This document shows, in pieces, positions 24,939 through 34,762 of a stretch of 40,666 nucleotides of DNA (its first letter is position 1; every line of letters begins with the position of its first letter). Position numbers and translations under genes: made by a program. The stretch covers positions 1-40,666 of the forward strand of contig JALEGB010000135.1 in the NCBI GenBank assembly GCA_022760355.1. Direction: 5' to 3'. Origin of the DNA: Neomegalonema sp. GTDB lineage: Bacteria > Pseudomonadota > Alphaproteobacteria > Rhodobacterales > Rhodobacteraceae. The notes beneath the pieces are model-generated. The model saw only the letters and a list, made by a program, of their open reading frames with translations, made no database searches and was not told where the DNA came from.

Positions 24939-26465
24939 ATGACAAAGCTCGTCGAACTCAACGGGATCGAAAAGCGATTTCCGGGCGTGCATGCGCTCAA
25001 GAACGTGCGCTTTGACCTTCACCCTGGCGAAGTTCACGCGTTGATGGGTGAAAACGGCGCGGGCAAATCAACGCTGATGAAAATCCTGTCCGGGATTTAC
25101 CAGCGCGACGAAGGTGAGATGCGGGTAAAGGGCGAAAGCGTCAATCCGCAGGGCCCCCGCGACGCGTTAGACCTTGGCATCGGCATTATTCATCAGGAAC
25201 TCAGCCTGATGAATGACCTCACTGCGGCGGAGAATGTTTTCATCGGTCGCGAGCCGCGGCTGTCATTTGGACGGCTGGACGACGCAGCTCTAAACCGGCA
25301 AGCCGAAGAGATCTTCGCCTCGATGAACCTCTCCATCGACCCCAAAGCGGTGGTGGGAGAGCTGACGATCGCCCGACAGCAGTTGATCGAAATCGCCAAG
25401 GCGCTCTCTTACCGGCCGCAAGTTTTGATTATGGATGAACCGACTGCGGCGCTGAATGACGCGGAAATCGCCGAGCTGTTCGTTATTATCCAGCAGCTCA
25501 AATCCGAAGGCGTCGGCATCGTCTATATCAGCCACAAGATGGACGAGCTGAAACGGATCGCCGATCGGGTGACAGTGTTGCGCGACGGCACCTATGTCGC
25601 CACCGTCCCGGCGAAGGAGACGCCGGTCAGCGAGATCATCGCGATGATGGTCGGGCGTGAAATCAAAGAGGCGCCGTTACAGGTCCCGGATACCTCCAGC
25701 GCCGAAACCGTCCTCAAAGTCTCCAGGCTCTCACGCGGCCAGGAAATCCAGGATGTCAGCTTCTCCCTGCGCAAGGGTGAAATTCTCGGCTTCGCAGGCC
25801 TGATGGGCGCCGGCCGCACCGAAGTGGCGCGGGCGATCTTTGGCGCCGACCCGATCGATGCGGGGGAAGTCGAAGTCCACGGTAAGCCGGTTCGGATCAA
25901 TAGCCCCCATGACGCGGTGCGCGCCGGCATCGGCTATCTGTCGGAGGATCGAAAGCGCTTTGGCTTGGCGACCGGCATGAATGTTCGCGCCAACATCGCG
26001 CTCGCCAGCATGGAGCGCTTCACCAGCGCGCTTGGTGTTCTGCGCGAACCCGATATGAAAGCAGTCGCCGAGCAATATATCGATCGCCTCGATATCCGAA
26101 CGCCGTCGGACGCGCAGGAAGTCCGGCTGCTTTCCGGCGGAAATCAGCAGAAAGTCGTGGTCGGCAAATGGCTGCTCCGCGATTGCGACATCCTTATTTT
26201 CGACGAGCCCACCCGCGGCATCGATGTCGGGGCAAAATCAGAGATTTACGCCTTACTCGAGGCGCTGGCGGCGGACGGCAAAGCAATCATCGTGATCTCG
26301 TCCGAATTGCCGGAGATTATGCGGCTCAGCCATCGAATCGCCGTTATGTGCGAAGGGCGCCTTACGGGCGTGCTCCCCGGCGGCGCAGACGTCACTCAAA
26401 CACAAATCATGGCGCTGGCGACCGCGCGAGACGCGGCCATGGCGCCGGTGGGAGAACTGACATGA
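24939..26465 (+). CDS. Sugar ABC importer ATP-binding protein (RbsA/XylG type)
   Basis: A 508-residue protein with two fused ATPase domains, the usual form in CUT2 monosaccharide importers. The first has Walker [10 protein letters not shown] (37-45), Q-loop HQE, a switch histidine in [12 protein letters not shown] and Walker [12 protein letters not shown]. The second has the family's altered Walker [11 protein letters not shown], signature [15 protein letters not shown] and Walker [13 protein letters not shown]. It powers the permease encoded next. Its stop overlaps the permease start (ATGA at 26462-26465). Its place in the operon suggests the imported sugar feeds the pathway encoded here. 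Confidence 0.93.
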   Translation: MTKLVELNGIEKRFPGVHALKNVRFDLHPGEVHALMGENGAGKSTLMKILSGIYQRDEGEMRVKGESVNPQGPRDALDLGIGIIHQELSLMNDLTAAENVFIGREPRLSFGRLDDAALNRQAEEIFASMNLSIDPKAVVGELTIARQQLIEIAKALSYRPQVLIMDEPTAALNDAEIAELFVIIQQLKSEGVGIVYISHKMDELKRIADRVTVLRDGTYVATVPAKETPVSEIIAMMVGREIKEAPLQVPDTSSAETVLKVSRLSRGQEIQDVSFSLRKGEILGFAGLMGAGRTEVARAIFGADPIDAGEVEVHGKPVRINSPHDAVRAGIGYLSEDRKRFGLATGMNVRANIALASMERFTSALGVLREPDMKAVAEQYIDRLDIRTPSDAQEVRLLSGGNQQKVVVGKWLLRDCDILIFDEPTRGIDVGAKSEIYALLEALAADGKAIIVISSELPEIMRLSHRIAVMCEGRLTGVLPGGADVTQTQIMALATARDAAMAPVGELT

Positions 26466-27478
26466 GCACCCAGGAGATGCCGATTCCGGAGGCGAAAGCC
26501 AAGCCCGTTTGGCTGCAACTGATCAGCCTCGCCGCGCACCAGCGGGTCCTCGCCTTCGCCAGCCTTGTTGTGCTGGTGATCGGCTTCTCGCTCGCATCGC
26601 CCAACTTTCTGCAGATGTCGAATGTGATCAACATTCTCCAGGCGACGTCGGTCAATGGGGTCCTTGCGATTGCCGTCACCTTCGTCATCATCACCGGCGG
26701 CATTGACCTTTCAGTTGGCACGATGATGACGTTCACCGCGGTAATTGCGGGGGTCATTCTAACCTACGCCGGCATGCCGTTGCTGCTCGGCGTGGTCGGC
26801 GCCATCGGCGTGGGCGCGCTATGCGGCCTATGCTCCGGGGTTTTTGTGGCCAAACTCAAGATCCCTCCTTTCATTGCGACACTCGGCATGATGCTGATTT
26901 TGAAAGGGCTCTCCCTAGTCATTTCCGGTACGCGGCCGATCTATTTTAACGACACGCCCAGTTTCTCGGAAATCTCGCTGGGCTCCGTGATCGGAGAGGT
27001 GTTTCCCTCCGCGCCCTTTCCGAACGGCGTGCTGATCCTGTTCGCCGTCGCCCTCGCCGCCTCCTACATCCTGCGCCGCACCGTGCTCGGGCGCTATACT
27101 TTCGCGCTTGGCTCGAACGAAGAGGCCGTCCGGCTTTCTGGCGTGAATACCGACGCGTGGAAGATGGCGATCTATGCGCTGGCGGGCGCAATCGTCGGCA
27201 TTGGCGGCCTCTTGATCGCATCGCGCCTGAACTCGGCGCAACCTGCGCTTGGCCTCGGCTATGAGCTTGAGGCGATCGCCGCTGTTGTCATCGGCGGCAC
27301 CTCGCTGTCTGGCGGTCGCGGCACAATCGTCGGCACCCTTATTGGCGCGTTGATCATGGGCGTGCTCACCAACGGCCTGCGGGTGCTGTCGGTCGCGCAG
27401 GAATGGCAAACTGTCGTGACCGGCGCGATCATCATTCTCGCCGTTTATGCGGACATGATGCGCCGTAAGAAATCTTGA
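26462..27478 (+). CDS. Sugar ABC importer permease (RbsC type)
   Basis: A 338-residue membrane protein starting [20 protein letters not shown] at ATG 26462, which overlaps the ATPase stop by four bases. An open stretch further upstream in the same frame is only the ATPase gene read out of frame. About nine or ten helices are visible, with the family motif [16 protein letters not shown] and a C-terminal [27 protein letters not shown]. This matches BPD_transp_2 permeases of the ribose/xylose group. As a single permease gene it probably forms a homodimer with the fused ATPase. Confidence 0.92.
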   Translation: MSTQEMPIPEAKAKPVWLQLISLAAHQRVLAFASLVVLVIGFSLASPNFLQMSNVINILQATSVNGVLAIAVTFVIITGGIDLSVGTMMTFTAVIAGVILTYAGMPLLLGVVGAIGVGALCGLCSGVFVAKLKIPPFIATLGMMLILKGLSLVISGTRPIYFNDTPSFSEISLGSVIGEVFPSAPFPNGVLILFAVALAASYILRRTVLGRYTFALGSNEEAVRLSGVNTDAWKMAIYALAGAIVGIGGLLIASRLNSAQPALGLGYELEAIAAVVIGGTSLSGGRGTIVGTLIGALIMGVLTNGLRVLSVAQEWQTVVTGAIIILAVYADMMRRKKS

Positions 27479-27518
27479 TCCGACGCGATGCGCGCAACGG
27501 ATCCAACTCGGTAAGAAG

Positions 27519-27579
27519 GGCCGGCGAACGGCCTCAGAGATCACCCAAGACACGATAACAAGACGCCCCAAAAGGCGTC
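27519..27579 (+). promoter_or_regulatory. Two small hairpins between permease and binding-protein genes
   Basis: GGCCG-GCGAA-CGGCC (27519-27533) and GACGCC-CCAAAA-GGCGTC (27562-27579) can each form a perfect short stem in the 132-base gap. Neither is followed by a T-run. Such intercistronic hairpins often protect the 5' end of a processed binding-protein mRNA, so that the protein is made in excess over the membrane parts. That role is inferred. Confidence 0.4.
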
Positions 27580-27610
27580 GGCTCAACCACCGTCAGGGAA
27601 GGAAAAACCG

Positions 27611-28561
27611 ATGATTACACGTCGCTCAATGCTGCAAACCGGCGCTGCCGCCGCCGCAATGGCCGCGGCCGGAGCGCCAGCCCTCGCGCAAGCGAAGCCC
27701 TACATTCCACTGATTTCCAAGGGGTTTCAGCATCAATTCTGGCAAGCGGTAAAAGCCGGCGCCGATAAAGCGGCGGCCGAGTTCGACGTCCGGATCACGT
27801 TTGAAGGCCCGGACAATGAAACGATGGTCGACAAACAGATCGACATGCTGGCCGCCGCGCTCGCGAACAGCCCCAGCGCGCTGGGCTTCGCCGCTCTCGA
27901 TAGCCAAGCTGCGATCCCACTGCTGCGCCAAGCGCAAAAGAAGAAAATCCCAGTCGTCGCCTTTGATAGCGGCGTCGACAGCGATATTCCCGTCGCCACG
28001 GCGACCACGGACAATCTCGCCGCCGCCGCACTGGCTGCGGACAAGATGGCCGAGATGATTGGCGGCGCAGGCAAAGTCGCCCTTGTCGTTCATGACCAAA
28101 CCAGCCGCACCGGCATTGATCGCCGCGACGGCTTTTTGAACCAGGTCAAGGCGAAGCATTCGGGAATCGAAATTGTCTCCGTTCAGTATGGCCAAGGCGA
28201 TCATCTGAAATCGACCGAGATCGCCAAGGCGATCCTCACCGCGAACCCGGATCTGAAGGGTTTCTTCGGTGCGAATGAGGGCTCCGCAATCGGCGTTGTG
28301 AATGCAGTCACCGAAATGAAGGCCAAGGACGTCAAAGTCATCGGCTACGACTCGGGCAAAGCGCAAAAAGCAGCGATCATGAGCGGCACAATGGCCGGCG
28401 CCATCACGCAGAACCCGATCGGCATCGGCTACGAAACCGTCAAGGCGGCGGTTGCGGCGATCAAAGGCGAGACATTGCCGAAGATCATCGACACCGGCTT
28501 CTACTATTACGATAAAACCAACATCGATGATCCAAAGATCGCGGCGGTTCTATACGACTAA
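27611..28561 (+). CDS. Periplasmic sugar-binding protein of the ABC importer
   Basis: A 316-residue type I periplasmic binding protein. The signal peptide has a twin-arginine-like start (TRRSML) and an Ala-rich helix ending near AQA-KP (residue 28), so Tat export is possible. The mature protein shows the usual Peripla_BP_4 pattern: PLISKGFQHQFWQAVKAGADKAA, PVVAFDSGVDSDI, DLKGFFGANEGSAIGVVNAV and VKVIGYDSGKAQ. Such proteins deliver a monosaccharide to the CUT2 permease. GGAAGG precedes the ATG. The ligand is probably L-fucose or a related aldose, by operon context only. Confidence 0.92.
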   Translation: MITRRSMLQTGAAAAAMAAAGAPALAQAKPYIPLISKGFQHQFWQAVKAGADKAAAEFDVRITFEGPDNETMVDKQIDMLAAALANSPSALGFAALDSQAAIPLLRQAQKKKIPVVAFDSGVDSDIPVATATTDNLAAAALAADKMAEMIGGAGKVALVVHDQTSRTGIDRRDGFLNQVKAKHSGIEIVSVQYGQGDHLKSTEIAKAILTANPDLKGFFGANEGSAIGVVNAVTEMKAKDVKVIGYDSGKAQKAAIMSGTMAGAITQNPIGIGYETVKAAVAAIKGETLPKIIDTGFYYYDKTNIDDPKIAAVLYD

Positions 28562-28614
28562 GCCCCAAAGGTCGCGGAAGCGATTAGATGGCGGCGCAGC
28601 CAATGCGTCGCCAT

Positions 28615-28634
28615 GCCCAGCTTGAAGACTGGGC
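28615..28634 (+). terminator. Weak hairpin after the sugar operon
   Basis: GCCCAG (28615-28620) and CTGGGC (28629-28634) form a 6-bp stem with an 8-base loop, 54 bases after the binding-protein stop. No T-run follows, so it would need Rho or be only a pause or processing site. Confidence 0.3.
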
Positions 28635-28708
28635 GAGCGGGGATGAAGACTGGAGCGCGGGAAGAGAGCGCGCCGCATTCCCCTTCCAGCCCGTTTTCGA
28701 AGGCCCGG

Positions 28709-31393
28709 CTAAGACGCCTTCAACCACTGGCGCGTCTGCAAATAGCGCGTCAGTCGCTCCGGGCTCATCGGCGCCGAAAAATAATACCCCTGCAGCGTAT
28801 CGCAGCCCAAATCGCGCAAGATCTCGACATGCGCTTCAGTCTCGACGCCTTCGGCAGTGACGCTAACGCCCTGAGAGCGACCAATCTCAACAATCGCCCG
28901 CACCACCTGCAGGTGTTTTGGGGACTCGACAATTGGCTCAATCAGCGCCCGATCGATTTTCAATCGCCGCGGCGTCACATGCAGCAGTGACAGGATCGAG
29001 GCCCGGCCGCTGCCAAAGTCATCCACCTCAAACTCGACCCCAAGCCTGCGCAGCCGCTGGATCGAGCTGTCCAGATCCTCATCGCCCTCGACATAGATCG
29101 TTTCCAACAGCTCAAACGCCAACTGGGCGCCAGCGGCGTCGAAGTTTGCGACATCCTCATAGATGAGGTCGCGCTTCAGCCGATCACAGCTGACATTTAC
29201 CGCGATTTTGGGCGTCGATATGCCCGCGGCCGCCAGAACGCGACACATCTCGGCCGCTTTCGCCATCACCACACGATCGATTTCATCAACGATTTGCAGC
29301 TCTTCAGCGATATCAAAAAACGCGCATGGCGGCAGTACGCCACGCTCCGGGTGCTCCCACCGCGCCAGCGCCTCCAGCCCCACATACTCCAAATCAGACG
29401 CGTTAAACTGAGGCTGAAAATAGGCGCCGATTTCGCCCGCCTCGAGCGCGCTCAACAACTCGTCGGAGCGTTGCTTTTGCGCGACCAAGGCGTGCTGCAA
29501 CGCGCTGGTGTAAACTTCAACCCGATTGCGGCCGCCGCTTTTAGCTTTGTACAGCGCGATATCCGCATTCACCAACAGCTCCGCAGCCCGAGAGATTGGC
29601 GCACTGGCCACCCCGACGCTCGCGCCGAACCGACAGACGGATCCGGCGACATCAATTGGCGTCGAGAACTGATCGATAATGCGCTGCGCGATCCCCCACG
29701 CCACCTTCTCATCAGCGCCATCAGGGCAGAGAACGACAAATTCATCGCCGCCAATCCGTGCGACGAAGTCTGAATGCCGCACGCTCCGGCGAAGCGTTGC
29801 CGCCGCGACCTGCAACACATAGTCGCCGGCCGCGTGACCCAGAGTGTCGTTGATTTGTTTGAAGCGATCGAGATCGACATGAAGCGCGAACAGCTCATCA
29901 TCGCCCTGCGCCTCCGACAGCTCTGCAAGCTTGCGATCGAGATGCCGGCGATTGGGCAACCCGGTTAGCGGGTCGTGCAACGCCTCATGTTCCGCGTCCC
30001 GCCGCGCATGTTCGAGTTCGTGCGCGAGTTCCTCCAACCGGCGCTGTTGCCGTTTCAGCTGCGTTACATCCACACGAAACCCAACAATATCGCCATTAGC
30101 GGTGCGGCTCTCATGGATTTGCAGATGCCGATCTTCTCCAAGCTGCTGCTCAATCGCCCGAGTTGGATTGACATGTTCTTGCATCCGCTCGGCGACCCAT
30201 TCCTCCTCACGCCCATTCGCCGCCGGATGCAATCCGCGTTCGACGCTGGCGCGGATTAGGTTCTCAAATTTTTGGCCCGGATAGATCAGATCGGCGACGC
30301 CAGCATATGCCCGCTTATACTGCTCATTGCAGATCACCAGGCGATCATCCTTGTCGTAGATTACGAACCCGTCCGGCAACGCCTCAATCGCACTTATAAA
30401 TCGATGGGTCGTTAACTCGGCCTCCCGCCGCATCCGCGCCAGCTCAGCCTCATGTGCAACACGTTCGGAGATGTCTGAGATCTGACCATTGAACAGCACG
30501 CCCCCCTGTTCGTGCCGTCGCGGAATAGCGTGCGCCAGCAGCCATTTGGTGCGGCCGAACCGGGTCGGCGTCCGCCACTTTGCCGAGAAGGGCTGAAAGG
30601 TGCGCTGGGACTCTTTGAGCAACCGCTGGATCCGCGTGTAATCCCCCGGATCGACGCTGCGCCATAGTTTCTGAGGATCGGTCAGGTAGCTCTTCGGCTC
30701 CATACCCCAGAGATCTCTGCAACCTTCGCTGATATACTCAAGCGAAGGCTGGCCACATGGCGCCACCAAATATTGAAAAAAAGCGCCAGGCGCGTTGCGG
30801 ATCAGATCATTGAAGCGCGTCTGGACTTGCTGCAGCTCCACAGTGCTGCGCTCAATCTCCATCCTGGCGGCGACCGTTTCCCGCATTTCCCACCGCGCAG
30901 CGATCAGCCCGGCGACTGCACTGGCGAACACACATTCATCGGCGCGCCATGCATGCCGAATATCGATCGTTTCCAACGATAGTATGCCCAAAGCGCCGGA
31001 AGCGCTCGGGATCCGAACATCAAGCTTCGACAAAATACCGTTCGGACGCAGGTAGCACGACGTCAGCTCACCCATCTCCGGCGTCGCCGCAGCGTCTGGC
31101 GCAGCGATCTGGGAAAATTGCGCCAACTTTTTGAAGTAGTCTGGCGCCTGATGCGCGGAGATCGCGAGAGGCTGAGCGGAGGCCTGCCCAACGCGGCGGT
31201 GCATATCAACGCAGTTCAGAATGCGATGAAGCAGGTTAAACCGCCATGCGCCGACTCGATCGACATTGAGCGCCGCCGATATTCCCCGCAACGCCAATCG
31301 ACAGAACTCAGCATCAGCAATCGACCGATCAACAAAGGCGACCGTGAGCTGCCGCAGCGCGCTGTCGAGCGTGCAATCGTTGTTTTCCGCCAT
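28709..31393 (-). CDS. Cytosolic GAF-PAS-PAS-GGDEF-EAL cyclic-di-GMP protein
   Basis: An 894-residue protein without signal peptide or membrane helix. Residues about 10-170 look like a GAF domain. Residues about 190-315 and 332-448 are PAS domains (second: EALPDGFVIYDKDDRLVICN). GGDEF spans about 465-632 with the intact motif RIGGDEF (GGDEF 548-552) and VDLDRFKQINDTLGH. EAL spans about 645-890 with the active motif VGLEALARW (E674-A675-L676), DDFGSGRAS and TAEGVETEAH. Both catalytic signatures are complete, so it could make and degrade c-di-GMP, with the balance set by the N-terminal sensors. It converges on the sugar operon. Its upstream neighbour, the RND operon, is transcribed in the same direction but 231 bases away. 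Confidence 0.92.
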   Translation of the reverse strand: MAENNDCTLDSALRQLTVAFVDRSIADAEFCRLALRGISAALNVDRVGAWRFNLLHRILNCVDMHRRVGQASAQPLAISAHQAPDYFKKLAQFSQIAAPDAAATPEMGELTSCYLRPNGILSKLDVRIPSASGALGILSLETIDIRHAWRADECVFASAVAGLIAARWEMRETVAARMEIERSTVELQQVQTRFNDLIRNAPGAFFQYLVAPCGQPSLEYISEGCRDLWGMEPKSYLTDPQKLWRSVDPGDYTRIQRLLKESQRTFQPFSAKWRTPTRFGRTKWLLAHAIPRRHEQGGVLFNGQISDISERVAHEAELARMRREAELTTHRFISAIEALPDGFVIYDKDDRLVICNEQYKRAYAGVADLIYPGQKFENLIRASVERGLHPAANGREEEWVAERMQEHVNPTRAIEQQLGEDRHLQIHESRTANGDIVGFRVDVTQLKRQQRRLEELAHELEHARRDAEHEALHDPLTGLPNRRHLDRKLAELSEAQGDDELFALHVDLDRFKQINDTLGHAAGDYVLQVAAATLRRSVRHSDFVARIGGDEFVVLCPDGADEKVAWGIAQRIIDQFSTPIDVAGSVCRFGASVGVASAPISRAAELLVNADIALYKAKSGGRNRVEVYTSALQHALVAQKQRSDELLSALEAGEIGAYFQPQFNASDLEYVGLEALARWEHPERGVLPPCAFFDIAEELQIVDEIDRVVMAKAAEMCRVLAAAGISTPKIAVNVSCDRLKRDLIYEDVANFDAAGAQLAFELLETIYVEGDEDLDSSIQRLRRLGVEFEVDDFGSGRASILSLLHVTPRRLKIDRALIEPIVESPKHLQVVRAIVEIGRSQGVSVTAEGVETEAHVEILRDLGCDTLQGYYFSAPMSPERLTRYLQTRQWLKAS

Positions 31394-31580
31394 CGCCTGC
31401 CGATCTTGTTTTTCTTGCCTTGCGGTCCTCGGGCTGACGCACAGCGTAGCAAACGCCTGCTATCGAATTCCTAGCGTGCTCTACGTTTTGTCCTATCGGG
31501 CCCGCTTCGGCGCCTCGCCGAGGGCGTCAGCAGCCCTTGGCGGTGGATCCACAGATCCAAAGGCGGCTTCGTGCACGGAC

Positions 31581-31598
31581 CAGCCCCGAAACGGGCTG
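31581..31598 (-). terminator. Hairpin after the RND operon, possible terminator
   Basis: CAGCCC (31581-31586) and GGGCTG (31593-31598) form a perfect 6-bp stem, 27 bases beyond the RND stop. A second imperfect 9-bp stem lies at 31517-31541. No U-run follows either on the minus strand, so intrinsic termination is doubtful. The 231-base gap otherwise shows only the 5' region of nothing on this side, since the GGDEF/EAL gene starts at 31393. Confidence 0.3.
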
Positions 31599-31624
31599 AC
31601 CACGGCAGGATTCATAAGTTGCGG

Positions 31625-34600
31625 TTAGACCGAGGCGGCCTTTTTCCCACTCGCCGCCGCGAGCTCCGCGTCCAACGCCGCCCCTGCGGCCACCCGCGGG
31701 CGCGATAGTCCAGCGACGAGCACATACGCCGCCGGGGTAAGGAACAGCGTAAACAGCGCCCCAACCCCCAGCCCGCCCACGATGACCCAGCCGATCGCCG
31801 CCCGCGCCTCCGCGCCCGCACCAGAGCCGTAGACGAGCGGCAATCCTGCGACAATGGTCGATGCGAGCGTCATTGCGATCGGCCGCAGCCGAACGCGTGA
31901 GGCCTGCGCCGCCGCTTCCCAGACGCTTGCGCCGCGATCCCGCAACTGATCCGCGAATTCGACCATCAAAATCCCGTTCTTCGCCATCACGCCAATCAGC
32001 ATCAGCACGCCGATCTGGCTGTAGATATTGATGCTGGTGCCGGTGAGCCAAAGCGCCAGGATCGCCGCGCAAACTCCAAACGGAGCGGTCAACATGACCA
32101 CCGTCGCGCTGGTCAGGCTTTCAAACTGCGCCGCCAGAACCAGAAATGCGACCAGCAGCGCGATCGCGAATGTAATTGCAAGATCATGGGAGGTTTCCTC
32201 CAGCGTCGCGGCCTCGCCACGGAACAGCAGCCCGAAGCCGTCTGGCAACATTTTCGCCGACAGCTTACGAACTTCCGCCGTCGCCTCGCGCAGCGATAGG
32301 CCAGGCGTCAGATTAGCGCTGATTTCGATCGCGCGCCGTTGCGCGAACCGGTCCAACTCCGCCGCGACCCCGGCCTCGGCGAACCGAACCAGCTGGGCGA
32401 GCGGCACCAACGCGCCCCCCGCTGTGCGCACGGTGAAATTCAGCAGGTCCGTCGGATCCCTCACTGCGCCTTTTTGCGATCGGAGCACGACCTTCACAAT
32501 CTCATCGCCAATATTGAGACTGACGGCGTCGGCCTCATCCACCAGCGCGCGCAAGGAATCGGCCACCTCCTGCAGGGGGGCGCCCAGATCCGCCACCCGC
32601 ACACGATCAACCGCAATCGAGATCTGCGGCTGGGTCGCCTGATAGTCGACCCGTACGCCGCGGACGCCTTCCACGCCCTCGAGCTGCTTCGCAAACTTGA
32701 AGGCGACGACGGCGATTTCCGGATGGCTCGGCCCCGTAATCGCGAAGGAAAGCGCGGCGCCGGCGCTTCCGCGCAGCCCCAGACTATTGCCGCCGCTCAG
32801 CCGCGCGCGGGCGCCGGGCAGCTTGCTCAGCGCAGGACGGATTGCTGCTTCGATTTCCGACTGGCTCACAGTCCGCTCAGCCCACGGCGCCAGACGCAGC
32901 CCGACCTCGCCCCGGTTGGGATCCCACCGACCGGTGATCGAATACATATGCTTGGCTGCGCCGCTCTTGACCCACCGCCCCGCAATCGCCTCAACCGCCG
33001 CAACCTGAATATCAGTATGGGCGAGACCAGCGCCATCCGGCCCCTGCAGCCGGATCCGGACCAGGCCGCGGTCCTCCTTGGGCGTCAGCTCCTCGCCGAG
33101 CGACGTGTATAAACCGCCAGCGCCAGCGGCGAGCAGCCCGCACACGACGAAAGCAACCAGCGGCGCCGCCAGAACCGGGCGCAACAACGCCGCATACAGG
33201 CCGCCGAGCCGCCGCCCCAACCAGCCGCCGCCCGTGCCGGACGCGCCGCCAAGATTGCTGATCTGAGCGGCGATCATCGGCGTCATCGTTAGCGCCACAA
33301 AGGATGAAATCATCACGGTGATCGCCAGCAGGACGCCAAACTCGGCGAAAAGCCGTCCCGCCGCGCCAGGCAAGAAGGAGATTGGCGTGAAAACTGCGAC
33401 AAGGACCGCCGTGGTCGCGATAACGGCGAAAAAAACCTCCCGCGCGCCGATGACCGCCGCCGCGCGGGGCCCCAGCCCCTCGGCCCGACGCCGCTGAATA
33501 TTCTCGGTCACGACGATCGCATCATCGACAACCAGCCCCGTCGCCAGCACGAGCGCAAGCAGCGTCACGAGGTTCACGGAGAACCCGAGAAGATGAATCG
33601 CCGCGAGCGAGCCGATCAAAGCGATCGGTATCGCGACGGCGGGGGCCAGCGTCGCCCCAATCCGTCCCGTAAACAGCCAGATCACGATAACGACAACGCT
33701 CAGCGCGATCACTAGCGTGGTCAAAACTTCGCCGATCGCGCCACGAATGAAAATGGCGTCATCATCGGTGACCGCGAACTTCATTTCGGGAAAACGCAGC
33801 TTCAGTTTTTCGACCGCCGCCGTCACGCCGTCCGAAATCCGAACAGTGTTCGAACCCGCCCGCCGCACGATGCCCAAATTGATCACCAGTCGCCCGTCCA
33901 ACCGCGCCAAACTGGTCGGCTTCTGCGGCGTGAAGAACACCGACGCAACGTCTCGCACGCGGATTTTATCCCGGATCACCAGCGCTTCGATCGCCGCCGG
34001 CGTGGTGACCGACGCATCGGCCCGCACGAGAATTTCGACATGCTCGACGCCGAAGCTGCCGATCGGCGCGTCGAACGACGCGCTGCTCAAGGTTTTCGAC
34101 AGATCGCCAACGGTGACGCCGAGCGCCGCCATCCGGTCCGGCGCGACCTCCACCGCGATGACGCGGCGGCGCGCCCCATAGAGGCGCACCTCAGCGACGC
34201 CATCCACCGCCGTAAGCGCTGGCACAACCGCGTCCTCAACCTCGCGGCTGAGCTTATCGATCGGGCTGCTGTCCGACCAAACCGCGACCTGCATCACCGG
34301 TCGGGCGTCATCATCCGCTTTGACGATCGTTAAATCATCGACGCCGTCCGGAAGCCGCCGCTCCACCCGCGCGACCGCCTCGCGGATATCATTGGCGGCC
34401 GAGTCGATATCGCGCCCCGGATTAAACACCACAATGACGCGAAAATTTCCCTCCTCGGATGAGGCCCGAATGGCGGAGACGCCGCTGACCCGAGCAACCG
34501 CCGCCTCGACCAGCGACGTCGCCTGCGCATCGACGGTTGTTGGCGAGGCGCCGGAGAAGTTCGCACGGATGGCGACAATCGGCCGATCGACATTGGGCAG

Positions 34601-34762
34601 CTCGCGCACCTCGACAGCGAACAGCGCCGCGGCCCCCGCGATGACGATCAGAAGGTTCATCACCACTGCGAGCAGCGGCCGGCGCACGCTCAGCCCCGCC
34701 AGGCCGCCCGTGCCGCTGGGCGCGTTGTTGGAGGGCGCCGGGCTCTCAGTTGCGCCGGTCAT
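31625..34762 (-). CDS. RND efflux pump, inner-membrane subunit (AcrB/HAE family)
   Basis: A 1045-residue protein of normal RND length with two large periplasmic loops and about twelve membrane helices. VRRPLLAVVMNLLIVIAG forms helix 1. D413 and D414 in ATGLVVDDAIVVTEN are the proton-relay pair in helix 4, and GVMAKNGILMVEFADQLRD lies in the C-terminal half. It should export hydrophobic or amphipathic compounds using the proton gradient. Its start overlaps the adaptor stop by four bases (34759-34762), so the two are co-translated. No TolC-type outer-membrane gene is in the window, so a channel encoded elsewhere must be used. The substrate is unknown. Confidence 0.93.
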   Translation of the reverse strand: MTGATESPAPSNNAPSGTGGLAGLSVRRPLLAVVMNLLIVIAGAAALFAVEVRELPNVDRPIVAIRANFSGASPTTVDAQATSLVEAAVARVSGVSAIRASSEEGNFRVIVVFNPGRDIDSAANDIREAVARVERRLPDGVDDLTIVKADDDARPVMQVAVWSDSSPIDKLSREVEDAVVPALTAVDGVAEVRLYGARRRVIAVEVAPDRMAALGVTVGDLSKTLSSASFDAPIGSFGVEHVEILVRADASVTTPAAIEALVIRDKIRVRDVASVFFTPQKPTSLARLDGRLVINLGIVRRAGSNTVRISDGVTAAVEKLKLRFPEMKFAVTDDDAIFIRGAIGEVLTTLVIALSVVVIVIWLFTGRIGATLAPAVAIPIALIGSLAAIHLLGFSVNLVTLLALVLATGLVVDDAIVVTENIQRRRAEGLGPRAAAVIGAREVFFAVIATTAVLVAVFTPISFLPGAAGRLFAEFGVLLAITVMISSFVALTMTPMIAAQISNLGGASGTGGGWLGRRLGGLYAALLRPVLAAPLVAFVVCGLLAAGAGGLYTSLGEELTPKEDRGLVRIRLQGPDGAGLAHTDIQVAAVEAIAGRWVKSGAAKHMYSITGRWDPNRGEVGLRLAPWAERTVSQSEIEAAIRPALSKLPGARARLSGGNSLGLRGSAGAALSFAITGPSHPEIAVVAFKFAKQLEGVEGVRGVRVDYQATQPQISIAVDRVRVADLGAPLQEVADSLRALVDEADAVSLNIGDEIVKVVLRSQKGAVRDPTDLLNFTVRTAGGALVPLAQLVRFAEAGVAAELDRFAQRRAIEISANLTPGLSLREATAEVRKLSAKMLPDGFGLLFRGEAATLEETSHDLAITFAIALLVAFLVLAAQFESLTSATVVMLTAPFGVCAAILALWLTGTSINIYSQIGVLMLIGVMAKNGILMVEFADQLRDRGASVWEAAAQASRVRLRPIAMTLASTIVAGLPLVYGSGAGAEARAAIGWVIVGGLGVGALFTLFLTPAAYVLVAGLSRPRVAAGAALDAELAAASGKKAASV

